The position numbers and the translations under genes were made by a program. The notes beneath the pieces are model-generated. The model did not search any database, was not told where the DNA came from, and was given only the letters and a program-made list of their open reading frames with translations. From Rhizobium herbae (GTDB lineage Bacteria; Pseudomonadota; Alphaproteobacteria; Rhizobiales; Rhizobiaceae): a stretch of 64,000 nucleotides of DNA. The stretch is taken from contig NZ_JAGGJV010000004.1 in NCBI RefSeq assembly GCF_017873135.1, forward strand, positions 434,001 to 498,000, read 5' to 3'. Positions within the stretch are counted from its first letter, which is position 1. Each line of letters begins with the position of its first letter. This document shows, piece after piece, positions 1-8,721 of this stretch.

Positions 1-2
1 GC

Positions 3-1223
3 GCCCGGCCAACCGCCTGCGATCGCCTCTGGCGGAACGCGCGGCTTGCGACGCTGAACCCTGCGCTACCGGGCCTCGGCCTTGTCGAAGACGGTGTGAT
101 CGCCGTGCAGGACGGGCGCATCCTTTATGCCGGCGGCGAAGCCGGATTGCCCTTTTCCATCGACGATGCCGGAGAAATTATCGACTGTGAAGGCCGCTGG
201 ATCACGCCGGGCCTGATCGACTGCCACACGCATCTGGTCCATGCCGGAGACCGCGCCAACGAATTCGAGATGCGGCTGGCAGGAGCCACCTATGAAGAGG
301 TAGCACGCGCCGGCGGTGGCATTGTCTCTTCTGTCCGGTCCCTGCGCGAAGCCAGTGAAGACGAGCTTGTGAGGCAGACCCTTCCCCGGCTTGACGCCCT
401 GATGGCCGAGGGCGTGACCACAGTCGAAGTCAAGTCCGGCTATGGCCTCGATCTCGAAAACGAAGCGAAGGCCCTGCGCGCCGCGCGCCGTCTCGGCGAA
501 GAGCGCGACGTGGCTGTTCGCACCACGTTCCTCGGTGCCCATGCGCTGCCGCCGGAATTCAAGGGCGACAAGACCGGCTATATCGCCAAGGTCGTCAGCG
601 AGATGCTGCCCGCCATCGCGGCGCAAGGATTGGCCGATGCGGTCGATGGTTTCTGCGAGGGTATTGCCTTTTCGACTGACGAAATGCGACTGGTTTTCGA
701 CGTGGCGAAGGCGAATGGCCTGCCCGTCAAACTGCACGCCGATCAGCTCTCCAATCTGCACGGCGCAGCCCTTGCCGCCGAATATGGCGCATTGTCTGCC
801 GATCACCTGGAATATACCGACGAGGTCGGCGCCGCGGCGATGGCAAGGAGCGGCACCGTCGCCGTCATCTTGCCGGGCGCCTTCTATTTCATCCGCGAGA
901 CGAAGAAGCCGCCGATCGATCTGTTCCGCAATGCTGGCGTTGCGATGGCGATCGCCACCGACAACAATCCGGGCACTTCGCCGCTGACTTCGCTGCTTCT
1001 GACCATGAACATGGCGGCGACGCTGTTCGACATGACGGTCACCGAATGTATTGCCGGCGTGACGCGGGAGGCGGCGCGCGCATTGGGCCTCGTCGACGAA
1101 GTGGGGACGCTCGAACCCGGAAAATGGGCCGATTTCGCCATCTGGAATATCGAGCGGCCTGCTGAACTCGTCTACCGCATGGGCTTCAACCCGCTGCATG
1201 CGCGCGTCCGCAACGGACATTGA
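3..1223 (+). CDS. hutI: Imidazolonepropionase, 5' end outside the window
   Basis: Hydrolyses 4-imidazolone-5-propionate to N-formimino-L-glutamate, third step of cytosolic histidine degradation. The reading frame is open from base 3 to the stop at 1223 (406 residues visible), and the residues before the first internal start ([13 protein letters not shown]) already match the family N-terminus, so the true start lies a few codons upstream of the window. The zinc-binding HTH within [10 protein letters not shown] and the later KSGYGLD segment are typical of this amidohydrolase. It is the first visible gene of a hutI-hutH-hutG-hutU series. Because the downstream hutG is an N-formylglutamate deformylase, a formiminoglutamate deiminase (hutF) is expected just upstream, outside the window; that is inference. 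Confidence 0.95.
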   Translation, partial: ARPTACDRLWRNARLATLNPALPGLGLVEDGVIAVQDGRILYAGGEAGLPFSIDDAGEIIDCEGRWITPGLIDCHTHLVHAGDRANEFEMRLAGATYEEVARAGGGIVSSVRSLREASEDELVRQTLPRLDALMAEGVTTVEVKSGYGLDLENEAKALRAARRLGEERDVAVRTTFLGAHALPPEFKGDKTGYIAKVVSEMLPAIAAQGLADAVDGFCEGIAFSTDEMRLVFDVAKANGLPVKLHADQLSNLHGAALAAEYGALSADHLEYTDEVGAAAMARSGTVAVILPGAFYFIRETKKPPIDLFRNAGVAMAIATDNNPGTSPLTSLLLTMNMAATLFDMTVTECIAGVTREAARALGLVDEVGTLEPGKWADFAIWNIERPAELVYRMGFNPLHARVRNGH

Positions 1224-1272
1224 AATTTTAAGACGCGTGAGCCTGGCTCCGCGCATTGGTGAGGACTGACTT

Positions 1273-2808
1273 ATGACTCTTATTCTTCAGCCGGGCTCCG
1301 TGCCGCTTTCGACCCTCGAAACCATCTACTGGACCGGTGAGCCAGCACGGCTAGATCCCTCGTTCGACAAGGGCATAGAGAAGGCCGCAGCCCGCATCGC
1401 CGAGATCGCCGCCGGCAATGCGCCGGTCTACGGCATCAACACCGGCTTCGGCAAGCTGGCGAGCATCAAGATCGACGCCGCCGACGTTGCCACCCTCCAG
1501 CGCAACCTGATCCTCTCCCATTGCTGCGGCGTCGGCCAGCCGCTCGCTGAGAACATCGTCCGCCTGATCATGGCGCTGAAGCTGGTCTCGCTCGGTCGCG
1601 GCGCATCCGGCACGCGGATCGAGCTCGTCCGCCTGATCGAGGGCATGCTCGACAAGGGCGTCATCCCGGTCATCCCGGAAAAGGGCTCCGTCGGCGCCTC
1701 CGGCGATCTTGCGCCACTGGCCCATATGGCAGCGGTGATGATGGGCGAAGGCGAAGCCTTCTACAACGGCGAACAGCTTGCCGGCCGCACCGCTTTGGAG
1801 CGCGCTGGCCTGACGCCGGTCGTGCTGGCCGCCAAGGAGGGTTTGGCGCTGATCAACGGCACGCAGGTCTCGACGGCCCTGGCGCTGGCCGGTCTCTTCC
1901 GCGCTCACCGTGCTGCCCAGTCCGCCCTGATCACCGGCGCGCTCTCGACCGACGCCGCCATGGGTTCCTCGGCACCGTTCCATCCGGATATCCATACGCT
2001 GCGCGGCCATAAGGGCCAGATCGACGCCGCCGCTGCCCTGCGCGGCCTGCTCAAGGGCTCGGTCATCCGCGAAAGCCATATCGAAGGTGACGAACGGGTT
2101 CAGGATCCCTATTGCATCCGCTGCCAGCCGCAGGTCGATGGCGCTTGCCTCGATCTGCTGCGCTCGGTTGCCCGCACGCTCGAAATCGAAGCCAATGCCG
2201 TCACCGACAATCCGCTGGTGCTGTCTGATAATTCCGTCGTCTCCGGCGGCAATTTCCATGCTGAACCCGTCGCTTTTGCCGCCGACCAGATCGCGCTTGC
2301 CGTCTGCGAAATCGGCGCCATCTCGCAACGCCGGATCGCGCTTCTGGTCGATCCGGCCCTCTCCTACGGCCTGCCGGCATTCCTGGCCAAGAAGCCGGGC
2401 CTCAACTCCGGCCTGATGATCGCCGAAGTCACCTCGGCAGCGCTGATGTCGGAAAACAAGCAGATGTCGCACCCGGCCTCCGTAGATTCCACCCCGACCT
2501 CCGCCAACCAGGAAGACCATGTTTCCATGGCCTGCCACGGCGCCCGCCGCCTTCTGCAGATGACCGACAACCTCTTTTCCATCATCGGCATCGAGGCGCT
2601 GACGGCGGCGCAGGGCATCGACTTCCGCAGCCCGCTGACCACCAGCCCGGAACTGCGCAACGCTATCGCCGCTATCCGCTCCGTCGTCCCGACATTGGAA
2701 GTCGACCGCTATATGGCTGACGATCTCAAGGCGGCAAGCGACCTCGTCGCCACCGGCGCCCTGAACGCCGCAGTTTCCACCGCCATTCTTCCCGTTCTGG
2801 AGGCTTGA
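1273..2808 (+). CDS. hutH: Histidine ammonia-lyase
   Basis: Removes ammonia from L-histidine to give urocanate, the first step of the hut pathway. The 511 residues are the usual length. Ala142-Ser143-Gly144 inside [14 protein letters not shown] forms the electrophilic MIO cofactor, at the same numbering as the well studied Pseudomonas enzyme. Other family hallmarks are visible: YGINTGFG (active-site Tyr), [24 protein letters not shown] and NQEDH. It starts with ATG after GAGGA and lies 49 bases behind hutI; hutG begins directly after its stop. It contrasts with the second, MIO-less homologue at 8722-10215. Identification is secure. Confidence 0.98.
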   Translation: MTLILQPGSVPLSTLETIYWTGEPARLDPSFDKGIEKAAARIAEIAAGNAPVYGINTGFGKLASIKIDAADVATLQRNLILSHCCGVGQPLAENIVRLIMALKLVSLGRGASGTRIELVRLIEGMLDKGVIPVIPEKGSVGASGDLAPLAHMAAVMMGEGEAFYNGEQLAGRTALERAGLTPVVLAAKEGLALINGTQVSTALALAGLFRAHRAAQSALITGALSTDAAMGSSAPFHPDIHTLRGHKGQIDAAAALRGLLKGSVIRESHIEGDERVQDPYCIRCQPQVDGACLDLLRSVARTLEIEANAVTDNPLVLSDNSVVSGGNFHAEPVAFAADQIALAVCEIGAISQRRIALLVDPALSYGLPAFLAKKPGLNSGLMIAEVTSAALMSENKQMSHPASVDSTPTSANQEDHVSMACHGARRLLQMTDNLFSIIGIEALTAAQGIDFRSPLTTSPELRNAIAAIRSVVPTLEVDRYMADDLKAASDLVATGALNAAVSTAILPVLEA

Positions 2809-3627
2809 ATGAGCATTTTTGAAGTCAAGCAGGGCTCATCACCCGTCATTCTCGGCTTTCCTCACACCGGCACCGACGTTCCGCCGGCGATCTGGGAGCG
2901 GCTCAACGACAACGGCCGCATTCTCGCCGACACCGACTGGCATATCCATCATCTCTATGATGGTTTGCTGCCGGAGGTGACAACGGTCCGCGCCACGTTC
3001 CATCGCTACGTCATCGACGCTAACCGCGACCCGGAAGGCGTCAGCCTCTATCCCGGCCAGAACACAACCGGGCTCATTCCGGGCACCGATTTCGACGGCG
3101 TCCCGATCTGGAAGGATGGCGAAGAGCCGACTGAAGCCGATATCGCCGCACGGCTTGCCGACTTTCACGCACCCTATCACGCCGCACTTGCAGCCGAGAT
3201 CGAGCGTGTAAAAGCAATCCATGGCGTCGCCGTACTCTACGACTGCCATTCGATCCGGTCGGACATTCCGTTCCTGTTTGAGGGCACATTGCCCGATTTC
3301 AACATCGGCACCGATAGCGGCAAGACCTGCGATCAAACTATCCAGGACGCAACCGTCGATATCGTTTTGAACGCGGAGGGCTACACCAGCATTCTCAACG
3401 GCCGCTTCAAGGGCGGCTGGACGACGCGTCACTATGGCAGGCCGGAAACCGGCGCGCACGCAATCCAGATGGAGCTGGCGCAATCCACCCATCTCACCAC
3501 CGAGACACCGCCCTTCGCCTATGACGAAGCCAAGGCGGTCAAGCTTCGCATTCACCTGAAAAACATTCTTACGCGCATCGAAACAGCAGCGCTGACATTG
3601 GCACACACGAAAAGGGGAACCAAATGA
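2809..3627 (+). CDS. hutG: N-formylglutamate deformylase
   Basis: Hydrolyses N-formyl-L-glutamate to formate and glutamate, the last step of the five-step hut route that also needs the deiminase HutF. The 272-residue protein opens with a [10 protein letters not shown] segment and has [11 protein letters not shown] near residue 44, both typical of the N-formylglutamate amidohydrolase family. Its ATG abuts the hutH stop, with a GGAGG site inside the end of hutH, and its TGA overlaps the hutU ATG, which points to translational coupling. The arginase-type enzyme also called HutG in other bacteria is a different family; an arginase-family gene is found separately at 6614-7540. Confidence 0.95.
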   Translation: MSIFEVKQGSSPVILGFPHTGTDVPPAIWERLNDNGRILADTDWHIHHLYDGLLPEVTTVRATFHRYVIDANRDPEGVSLYPGQNTTGLIPGTDFDGVPIWKDGEEPTEADIAARLADFHAPYHAALAAEIERVKAIHGVAVLYDCHSIRSDIPFLFEGTLPDFNIGTDSGKTCDQTIQDATVDIVLNAEGYTSILNGRFKGGWTTRHYGRPETGAHAIQMELAQSTHLTTETPPFAYDEAKAVKLRIHLKNILTRIETAALTLAHTKRGTK

Positions 3628-5297
3628 CTAATCCTCGTCACAATATCCGCGACGTCCGCGCCGCCCGCGGCACCGAACTGACCGCGAAATCCTGGATGAC
3701 CGAAGCGCCGCTTCGCATGCTGATGAACAATCTCGATCCGGAAGTGGCCGAGAACCCGCACGAACTGGTCGTCTATGGCGGCATCGGCCGCGCTGCCCGC
3801 ACCTGGGCCGACTTCGACAAGATCGTCGCGACGCTGCGCGACCTCAATGAAGACGAAACGCTGATGGTGCAATCCGGCAAGCCGGTTGGCGTCTTCCGCA
3901 CCCACAAGGATGCGCCGCGCGTTCTGATCGCCAACTCCAACCTCGTGCCGCACTGGGCGACCTGGGATCATTTCAACGAGCTGGATAAAAAGGGTCTCGC
4001 CATGTACGGCCAGATGACCGCCGGTTCGTGGATCTATATCGGCTCGCAGGGCATCGTGCAGGGCACCTACGAAACCTTCGTCGAAGCCGGCCGCCAGCAC
4101 TACAACGGCGACCTCAAGGGCAAGTGGGTTCTGACCGGCGGTCTCGGCGGCATGGGCGGCGCCCAGCCGCTCGCCGCCGTCATGGCCGGAGCCTGCTGCC
4201 TCGCCGTCGAATGCAATCCCGACTCGATCGATTTCCGCCTGCGCACCCGCTACGTCGATGCCCGTGCCGAAACGCTCGATGAAGCGATGGAAATGATCGA
4301 GCGCTGGACTGCTGCCGGCGAGGCGAAGTCCGTCGGCCTGCTCGGCAACTGCGCCGACATCCTGCCGGAAATGGTTCGCCGCGGCATCCGCCCGGACATG
4401 GTGACCGATCAGACCTCGGCCCACGACCCGATCAACGGCTACCTGCCGAAGGGCTGGACGATGGGAGAGTGGAAGGAAAAGCGCGAAAGCGATCCGAAGG
4501 CCGTCGAAAAGGCCGCGCGCGCCTCGATGCGCGAACATGTCGAGGCGATGATCGCCTTCCAGGACATGGGCATCCCGACCTTCGACTACGGCAACAACAT
4601 CCGGCAGGTTGCCAAGGAAGAGGGCCTTGAAAACGCCTTCGCCTTCCCGGGTTTCGTCCCGGCCTATATCCGCCCGCTGTTCTGCCGCGGCATCGGCCCG
4701 TTCCGCTGGGCAGCGCTCTCCGGCGATCCGGAAGATATCCGCAAGACGGATGCAAAGGTCAAGGAACTAACCCCCGGCAACAAGCACCTGCACAACTGGC
4801 TCGACATGGCCGCCGAGCGCATCGCCTTCCAGGGCCTGCCCGCACGCATCTGCTGGGTTGGTCTCGGTGACCGTCACCGCCTCGGCCTCGCCTTCAACGA
4901 GATGGTCAGGACCGGCGAACTCTCCGCCCCGGTCGTCATCGGCCGCGACCACCTCGACTCAGGTTCCGTGGCCTCGCCGAACCGCGAGACCGAAGCGATG
5001 AAGGACGGCTCGGACGCCGTGTCCGACTGGCCATTGCTCAACGCGCTGCTCAACACCGCATCGGGCGCCACCTGGGTATCGCTGCACCATGGCGGCGGCG
5101 TCGGCATGGGCTTCTCGCAGCATTCGGGCGTGGTCATCTGCGCCGATGGTACCGACGATGCTGCCCGCCGCCTGGAGCGCGTCCTTTGGAACGACCCCGC
5201 AACCGGCGTCATGCGCCACGCCGATGCGGGTTACGAGATTGCCGTCGATTGCGCCAAGGAAAAGGGTCTGCGGCTGCCGGGAATTCTCGGGAACTGA
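3624..5297 (+). CDS. hutU: Urocanate hydratase
   Basis: Converts urocanate to 4-imidazolone-5-propionate using a tightly bound NAD as electrophile. The 557-residue length is normal. The dinucleotide-binding segment [11 protein letters not shown] is near residue 170, and the conserved active-site cysteine falls at Cys410 in [12 protein letters not shown], the same number as in Pseudomonas putida urocanase. The ATG overlaps the hutG stop (ATGA) and is preceded by AAAAGGGGA. Only three bases separate its stop from the stop of the oppositely oriented toxin gene, with no visible terminator between them, so the two transcripts probably run into each other. Confidence 0.98.
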   Translation: MTNPRHNIRDVRAARGTELTAKSWMTEAPLRMLMNNLDPEVAENPHELVVYGGIGRAARTWADFDKIVATLRDLNEDETLMVQSGKPVGVFRTHKDAPRVLIANSNLVPHWATWDHFNELDKKGLAMYGQMTAGSWIYIGSQGIVQGTYETFVEAGRQHYNGDLKGKWVLTGGLGGMGGAQPLAAVMAGACCLAVECNPDSIDFRLRTRYVDARAETLDEAMEMIERWTAAGEAKSVGLLGNCADILPEMVRRGIRPDMVTDQTSAHDPINGYLPKGWTMGEWKEKRESDPKAVEKAARASMREHVEAMIAFQDMGIPTFDYGNNIRQVAKEEGLENAFAFPGFVPAYIRPLFCRGIGPFRWAALSGDPEDIRKTDAKVKELTPGNKHLHNWLDMAAERIAFQGLPARICWVGLGDRHRLGLAFNEMVRTGELSAPVVIGRDHLDSGSVASPNRETEAMKDGSDAVSDWPLLNALLNTASGATWVSLHHGGGVGMGFSQHSGVVICADGTDDAARRLERVLWNDPATGVMRHADAGYEIAVDCAKEKGLRLPGILGN

Positions 5298-5300
5298 GGC

Positions 5301-5693
5301 TTAGACCGGCGGATATTTTGGGAGACCAGGATATCGAAGAACGACATCGTCTACAGTGATCAACGGGACCCCTTCGATAATTGACTGAGCAATCAGGATT
5401 CGATCGAAGGGGTCTTTGTGGAGCAACGGTAAACCTGCAATGGCGATTGCGTGCTCGCTGTTGATCGGCAGTTCAATGTATCCATTTTCGAGGAGGCGAT
5501 AGCGCAGAACAAAAGGATCGGTCCGAAAATCGTCACGACCGAGCCCGTGCTTTATCGCCGTTTCCCAGATACTGGCGGGGCTGAACAGAAGCTCATTAGC
5601 AGCATCTTCGATAAGACGCCTGATACCGCTGGGGAGCAGATCGATATCGCCCGCAGCCCAGATCAGGATGTGTGTATCGAGCAGAAGTCTCAT
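5301..5693 (-). CDS. vapC: PIN-domain toxin of a VapBC-type module
   Basis: A 130-residue PIN-domain ribonuclease. The acidic residues expected to bind metal are Asp6 (LLLDTH), Glu44 (SIWETAIKHG), Asp97 (DPFDRILIAQ) and Asp115/Asp116 (TVDD). The RNA target cannot be read from the sequence. Its ATG overlaps the antitoxin stop (TGATG), the usual coupled arrangement. GC content here is visibly lower (about 47-50%) than in the hut genes on both sides, which suggests acquisition by transfer. It faces hutU tail to tail with a three-base gap. The VapC family is clear; the exact subfamily is not. Confidence 0.9.
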   Translation of the reverse strand: MRLLLDTHILIWAAGDIDLLPSGIRRLIEDAANELLFSPASIWETAIKHGLGRDDFRTDPFVLRYRLLENGYIELPINSEHAIAIAGLPLLHKDPFDRILIAQSIIEGVPLITVDDVVLRYPGLPKYPPV

Positions 5694-5953
5694 CAGTCTT
5701 TGGATTTGTCGGGGTTGCCGTAGAACATCTCTTCGATTTCATCAGCCATCATCGTATCGAAATCATCCGGTATGATGATTTCGCCTTTCATGAAACCGAT
5801 CCGCCGTTTTTTCGGCGTGTCGGCTTCTTCCAGCGGCACCAGCTTCCCGATCGGCTTTCCGGCCTTGGCAATGATGAAGGATTCGCCTTTCGACACCTTC
5901 TCCATCAGGCGTGAGAGATGTGTCTTCGCTTCGTGTATATTGACGGTTTCCAT
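5693..5953 (-). CDS. Phd/YefM-type antitoxin
   Basis: An 86-residue protein with the N-terminal Phd/YefM DNA-binding fold (VNIHEAKTHLSRLMEKV, then GKPIGKLVPLE) and an acidic C-terminal tail (DDFDTMMADEIEEMF) of the kind that wraps the toxin. It should neutralise the PIN toxin encoded directly downstream and repress its own promoter. Two ATG codons stand in tandem at 5956 and 5953. The second is chosen because GGAGG lies six bases from it and only three from the first. Twin palindromes just upstream (5968-5992) are the likely operator. Confidence 0.88.
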   Translation of the reverse strand: METVNIHEAKTHLSRLMEKVSKGESFIIAKAGKPIGKLVPLEEADTPKKRRIGFMKGEIIIPDDFDTMMADEIEEMFYGNPDKSKD

Positions 5954-5967
5954 CATCGCCCTCCATC

Positions 5968-5992
5968 GGACTTAGTCCATTAAACTTAGTTT
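5968..5992. promoter_or_regulatory. Twin 11-bp palindromes, candidate antitoxin operator
   Basis: GGACT-T-AGTCC (5968-5978) and AAACT-T-AGTTT (5982-5992) are two palindromes that share the core ACTTAGT, with centres 14 bp apart. They lie between the divergent antitoxin gene (start 5953) and hutD (start 6011). Repeated short palindromes at this position are typical of toxin-antitoxin autoregulation; binding here is inferred. Confidence 0.55.
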
Positions 5993-6010
5993 ACTTCATC
6001 GAGGTTTACA

Positions 6011-6610
6011 ATGTCCGACACGCGGCAACCCAACCACAACCGTCCGCTGGTTTTAAAAGCCGACAGCCATCGGCGAATGCCCTGGAAAAATGGCGGTGGT
6101 GAAACCGTGGAGATCGCGGTGTTTCCACAGCAGGCCGACCTTGCCGGTTTCGGATGGCGCGTCAGCATGGCAACGGTGGCGACTGACGGCCCGTTTTCCG
6201 TATTCGCCGGGATAGACCGCACCCTGTCCATCCTCCAGGGAGAAGGCATGGAACTGGATATTGAAGGAAGGACACCGGTCGTACTGACGCAGGCATCACG
6301 ACCGCTCGCCTTTCCGGCCGATGCATCGACGTCCGCCCGGTTGGTATCGGGCACTATCGTCGATCTGAACGTCATGACCCGGCGTGGACAATGGACGCAT
6401 CAGGTCGAGCGGCGGACATTCGAGGGGCAGCACCATCTGGATGCCGAGGGCGGCGTCACGATGCTTCTGTCGCTTGGCAATCTGCGGATAGAGACCGGAG
6501 ATCATGCCGAAGAACTCGGCCGGCTCGATTGCGCGATCCTCGACGGCGTTGTCCTGATCACCTCCGACATGCCGACAGAAGCTTACCTTATCCGCATCGC
6601 CGCGAGCTGA
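6011..6610 (+). CDS. hutD: HutD family cupin-like protein
   Basis: A 199-residue protein with HutD hallmarks: the N-terminal RRMPWKNGGGETVEIAVFP, GFGWRVSMATVATDGPFSVF and GIDRTLSILQGEGMEL. The family is a double-stranded beta-helix protein found with hut genes. It is not an enzyme of the main pathway; work in Pseudomonas suggested that it limits hut expression, possibly through a pathway intermediate. The ATG follows GAGG at six bases. It is separated from hutU by the toxin-antitoxin pair and ends four bases before the stop of the convergent hydrolase gene. Confidence 0.9.
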   Translation: MSDTRQPNHNRPLVLKADSHRRMPWKNGGGETVEIAVFPQQADLAGFGWRVSMATVATDGPFSVFAGIDRTLSILQGEGMELDIEGRTPVVLTQASRPLAFPADASTSARLVSGTIVDLNVMTRRGQWTHQVERRTFEGQHHLDAEGGVTMLLSLGNLRIETGDHAEELGRLDCAILDGVVLITSDMPTEAYLIRIAAS

Positions 6611-6613
6611 GAC

Positions 6614-7540
6614 CTACGCCCTGCGGGCCAGATGGCCAAGCACATGGCAGATCAGACGACCGACGACGGTCGCGGTCATATTGTTGATATCGTTCTTCGG
6701 CTGGAACTCGACAATCGAAAAACCGGCAAGCGTGCGACCGGCCATGGCCGAAGCAATCAGCTCCGTCACTTCATCCAGCCATAGACCACCGGGCGACAGC
6801 GCATTGACGCCCGGGCAGATCGACGGATCAAGCGCATCGACGTCGATATGGATGAGCAGCGCACCATCGCGTGGAATAACATCTGCGATTGCCGCCATGC
6901 CGCCTGCCCGCACTTGCCGCACCGTGACCAGCCGTGCCCCCCAGGCCCTCGCCGCCTCCACCTCTTCCCGCCGCGCGCTACCGACAGCGCGGATGCCGAC
7001 CTGGGTCATGGACCGGACGAAAGGAAGCTCCGAGGCTCGCCGCATCGTGCTGGAATAACCGAGCGTCTCGTCGCCGATACGATCGCGCCAATCGATATGG
7101 GCGTCTATCTGGAGGATGTGCAGAGCATCGACATCGGCAAGTCCGCGCACGAAGGGGATGGCGGCCGAATCGTCACCGCCGATGAGAACCGGGATTGCTC
7201 CCGTCGCTCGGATGTCTCGCGTGACCGTTTCAACCGCCGCACGATTGCCAGCATTGTCATCCGGTTTCGTCACGACATCGCCGAGATCGACCACTTCCAA
7301 GGCGCCGTCGTTCAACAAAGGACCATCAAAATCGAAATCCCAATGGTCGAGATGCACGGAGGCAGCGGTGATTGCGCGGCGAACTGCGCCCGGCGCAGAT
7401 ACACCGGACATGTCGTGAATGCTGCCGGGATATGCCGTTCCGTGTACGGCACCAAAAATCGCGACGGAACCCGCGTGGGCTTCGCTCGCGGCTGGCAGGT
7501 CAAAGAAGGTTTCTGGCGCGGGCACAAGCTTGTCGGTCAT
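6614..7540 (-). CDS. Arginase/agmatinase-family hydrolase with a changed metal motif
   Basis: A 308-residue ureohydrolase-fold protein, so a manganese enzyme hydrolysing a guanidino or formimino group. It carries DAHIDW and HIDVDALDPS, which supply most of the metal ligands. The first-ligand motif, normally GGDHS, reads GGDDS here (Asp124 where His is expected). Agmatinase, guanidinobutyrase and formiminoglutamase are all possible; its place beside hut genes makes a formimino substrate plausible but unproven. ATG at 7540 is chosen; a TTG at 7546 would overlap the upstream stop. It is the last gene of the operon that begins at 13446. Confidence 0.8.
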   Translation of the reverse strand: MTDKLVPAPETFFDLPAASEAHAGSVAIFGAVHGTAYPGSIHDMSGVSAPGAVRRAITAASVHLDHWDFDFDGPLLNDGALEVVDLGDVVTKPDDNAGNRAAVETVTRDIRATGAIPVLIGGDDSAAIPFVRGLADVDALHILQIDAHIDWRDRIGDETLGYSSTMRRASELPFVRSMTQVGIRAVGSARREEVEAARAWGARLVTVRQVRAGGMAAIADVIPRDGALLIHIDVDALDPSICPGVNALSPGGLWLDEVTELIASAMAGRTLAGFSIVEFQPKNDINNMTATVVGRLICHVLGHLARRA

Positions 7541-7542
7541 GT

Positions 7543-8700
7543 TCAAGCCGCCCGCGCGACCAAAAACCGGCCCATGGCGTCAAACGAGAAGGCACCAATC
7601 GGCAAATCCGTGCCACCATCCAGCGCCAGATCAGCCAGAATCTCGCCGACAACGCTGGTGAACTTGAAGCCATGCCCGGAACAGGGAGACGCCACGACGA
7701 TGCGCTTGTCGCCGGGCAGCAGGTCGATAAGGAAATCCTCGCTCGGCAGCATCGTATAGCGACAGGTCGTGGACCGGACGCGAAGCCCGGCGGCGGCCGG
7801 AAGACGGCGCTGGATAAAACTGTCGAGCAGATCGGTATCGCGGTCATTGACCGGCGGATTGAGCTGGTTCGGGTCGATCGGCTCGCGAAAATGCGCGTGA
7901 CGGCCGACCTTGACCCCATCGACGCCGATGGCTGGAAAACCGAAAAAGGAGCCGTTCTCGCCTTCGTCGCGGATGAACACCGGCATGCGCTGCGGCATGG
8001 TGAGGAAACCATCGGTCGGCTGGTACCATGCAACGACCTGCTTGATCGGCACCGCATGATCGCGCAGCGCAGGCACCAGTTCACCGATCCAGGAACCGGT
8101 CGCGACGATAATCTTGCTGGCGCTGTAACGCCCGGTATCGGAAACGATGATGACGCCATCATCGCCCGGCTCTATCGCCGTGACCTTTTCGCCGAAATGC
8201 AGCGCTGCACCATCGGCAGCGGCAAGCTTGAGATGGCCCATGACCGCTACTTCGGGGCGCAGATAGCCGCCCTGCGGATCGAGCAAGGCGACTTCGTCGT
8301 CATCCAGCGAAAACACCGGAAAACGGCAGCGCATCTCGTCCGGGCTCAAGGTCTCCAGCGGCAGATTGTGCAGCGCGCAACTTTTCTTCGTGCCGCTGAC
8401 GATCTTGCTGTCCGGCTTGCCGATCTGGAGAACCCCGGTGATCGTCAGCACCTCCTCACGCAGCCGTGCTTCGAGCGTCCGCCAGTTGGCGTAGGCGCGC
8501 TGCAGCAGCGGCACATAGGAGGGATCCTCGAAATAACCGAGCCGGATCAGCCGGCTGTCGCCATGCGAGGAACTGAGCGCATGGGCGGGGTAGTAGGCGT
8601 CGATACCGATCGTCTTGACGCCCCGCGCAGCCAGATGCGCGATGGCAGCACTGCCCATGGCGCCGAGGCCGACAACAGCAACGTCGAAATGGGCAGTCAT
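7543..8700 (-). CDS. Sarcosine oxidase/N-methyltryptophan oxidase-family flavoenzyme
   Basis: A 385-residue amine oxidase of the monomeric sarcosine oxidase family, expected to oxidise a secondary amine or N-methyl amino acid to an imine with release of hydrogen peroxide. The N-terminal FAD-binding motif is VAVVGLGAMGSAA, and SSSHGDSRLIR follows. The cysteine that carries covalent FAD in the family is present at Cys313 in TTCRYTM, and CSGHGFKF closes the flavin site. The second of two ATGs (8700) is preferred because AGAGGA lies seven bases before it. The gene is cotranscribed with the lyase homologue upstream and the ureohydrolase downstream. The true substrate is unknown. Confidence 0.85.
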   Translation of the reverse strand: MTAHFDVAVVGLGAMGSAAIAHLAARGVKTIGIDAYYPAHALSSSHGDSRLIRLGYFEDPSYVPLLQRAYANWRTLEARLREEVLTITGVLQIGKPDSKIVSGTKKSCALHNLPLETLSPDEMRCRFPVFSLDDDEVALLDPQGGYLRPEVAVMGHLKLAAADGAALHFGEKVTAIEPGDDGVIIVSDTGRYSASKIIVATGSWIGELVPALRDHAVPIKQVVAWYQPTDGFLTMPQRMPVFIRDEGENGSFFGFPAIGVDGVKVGRHAHFREPIDPNQLNPPVNDRDTDLLDSFIQRRLPAAAGLRVRSTTCRYTMLPSEDFLIDLLPGDKRIVVASPCSGHGFKFTSVVGEILADLALDGGTDLPIGAFSFDAMGRFLVARAA

Positions 8701-8721
8701 GGTCATATCCTCTCGGAAATT

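Noticed and set aside
66..2538. Long open frames on the minus strand opposite hutI and hutH
   Set aside because: They mirror well recognised enzymes, have Arg/Gly/His-rich shadow composition typical of GC-rich DNA and no family features.
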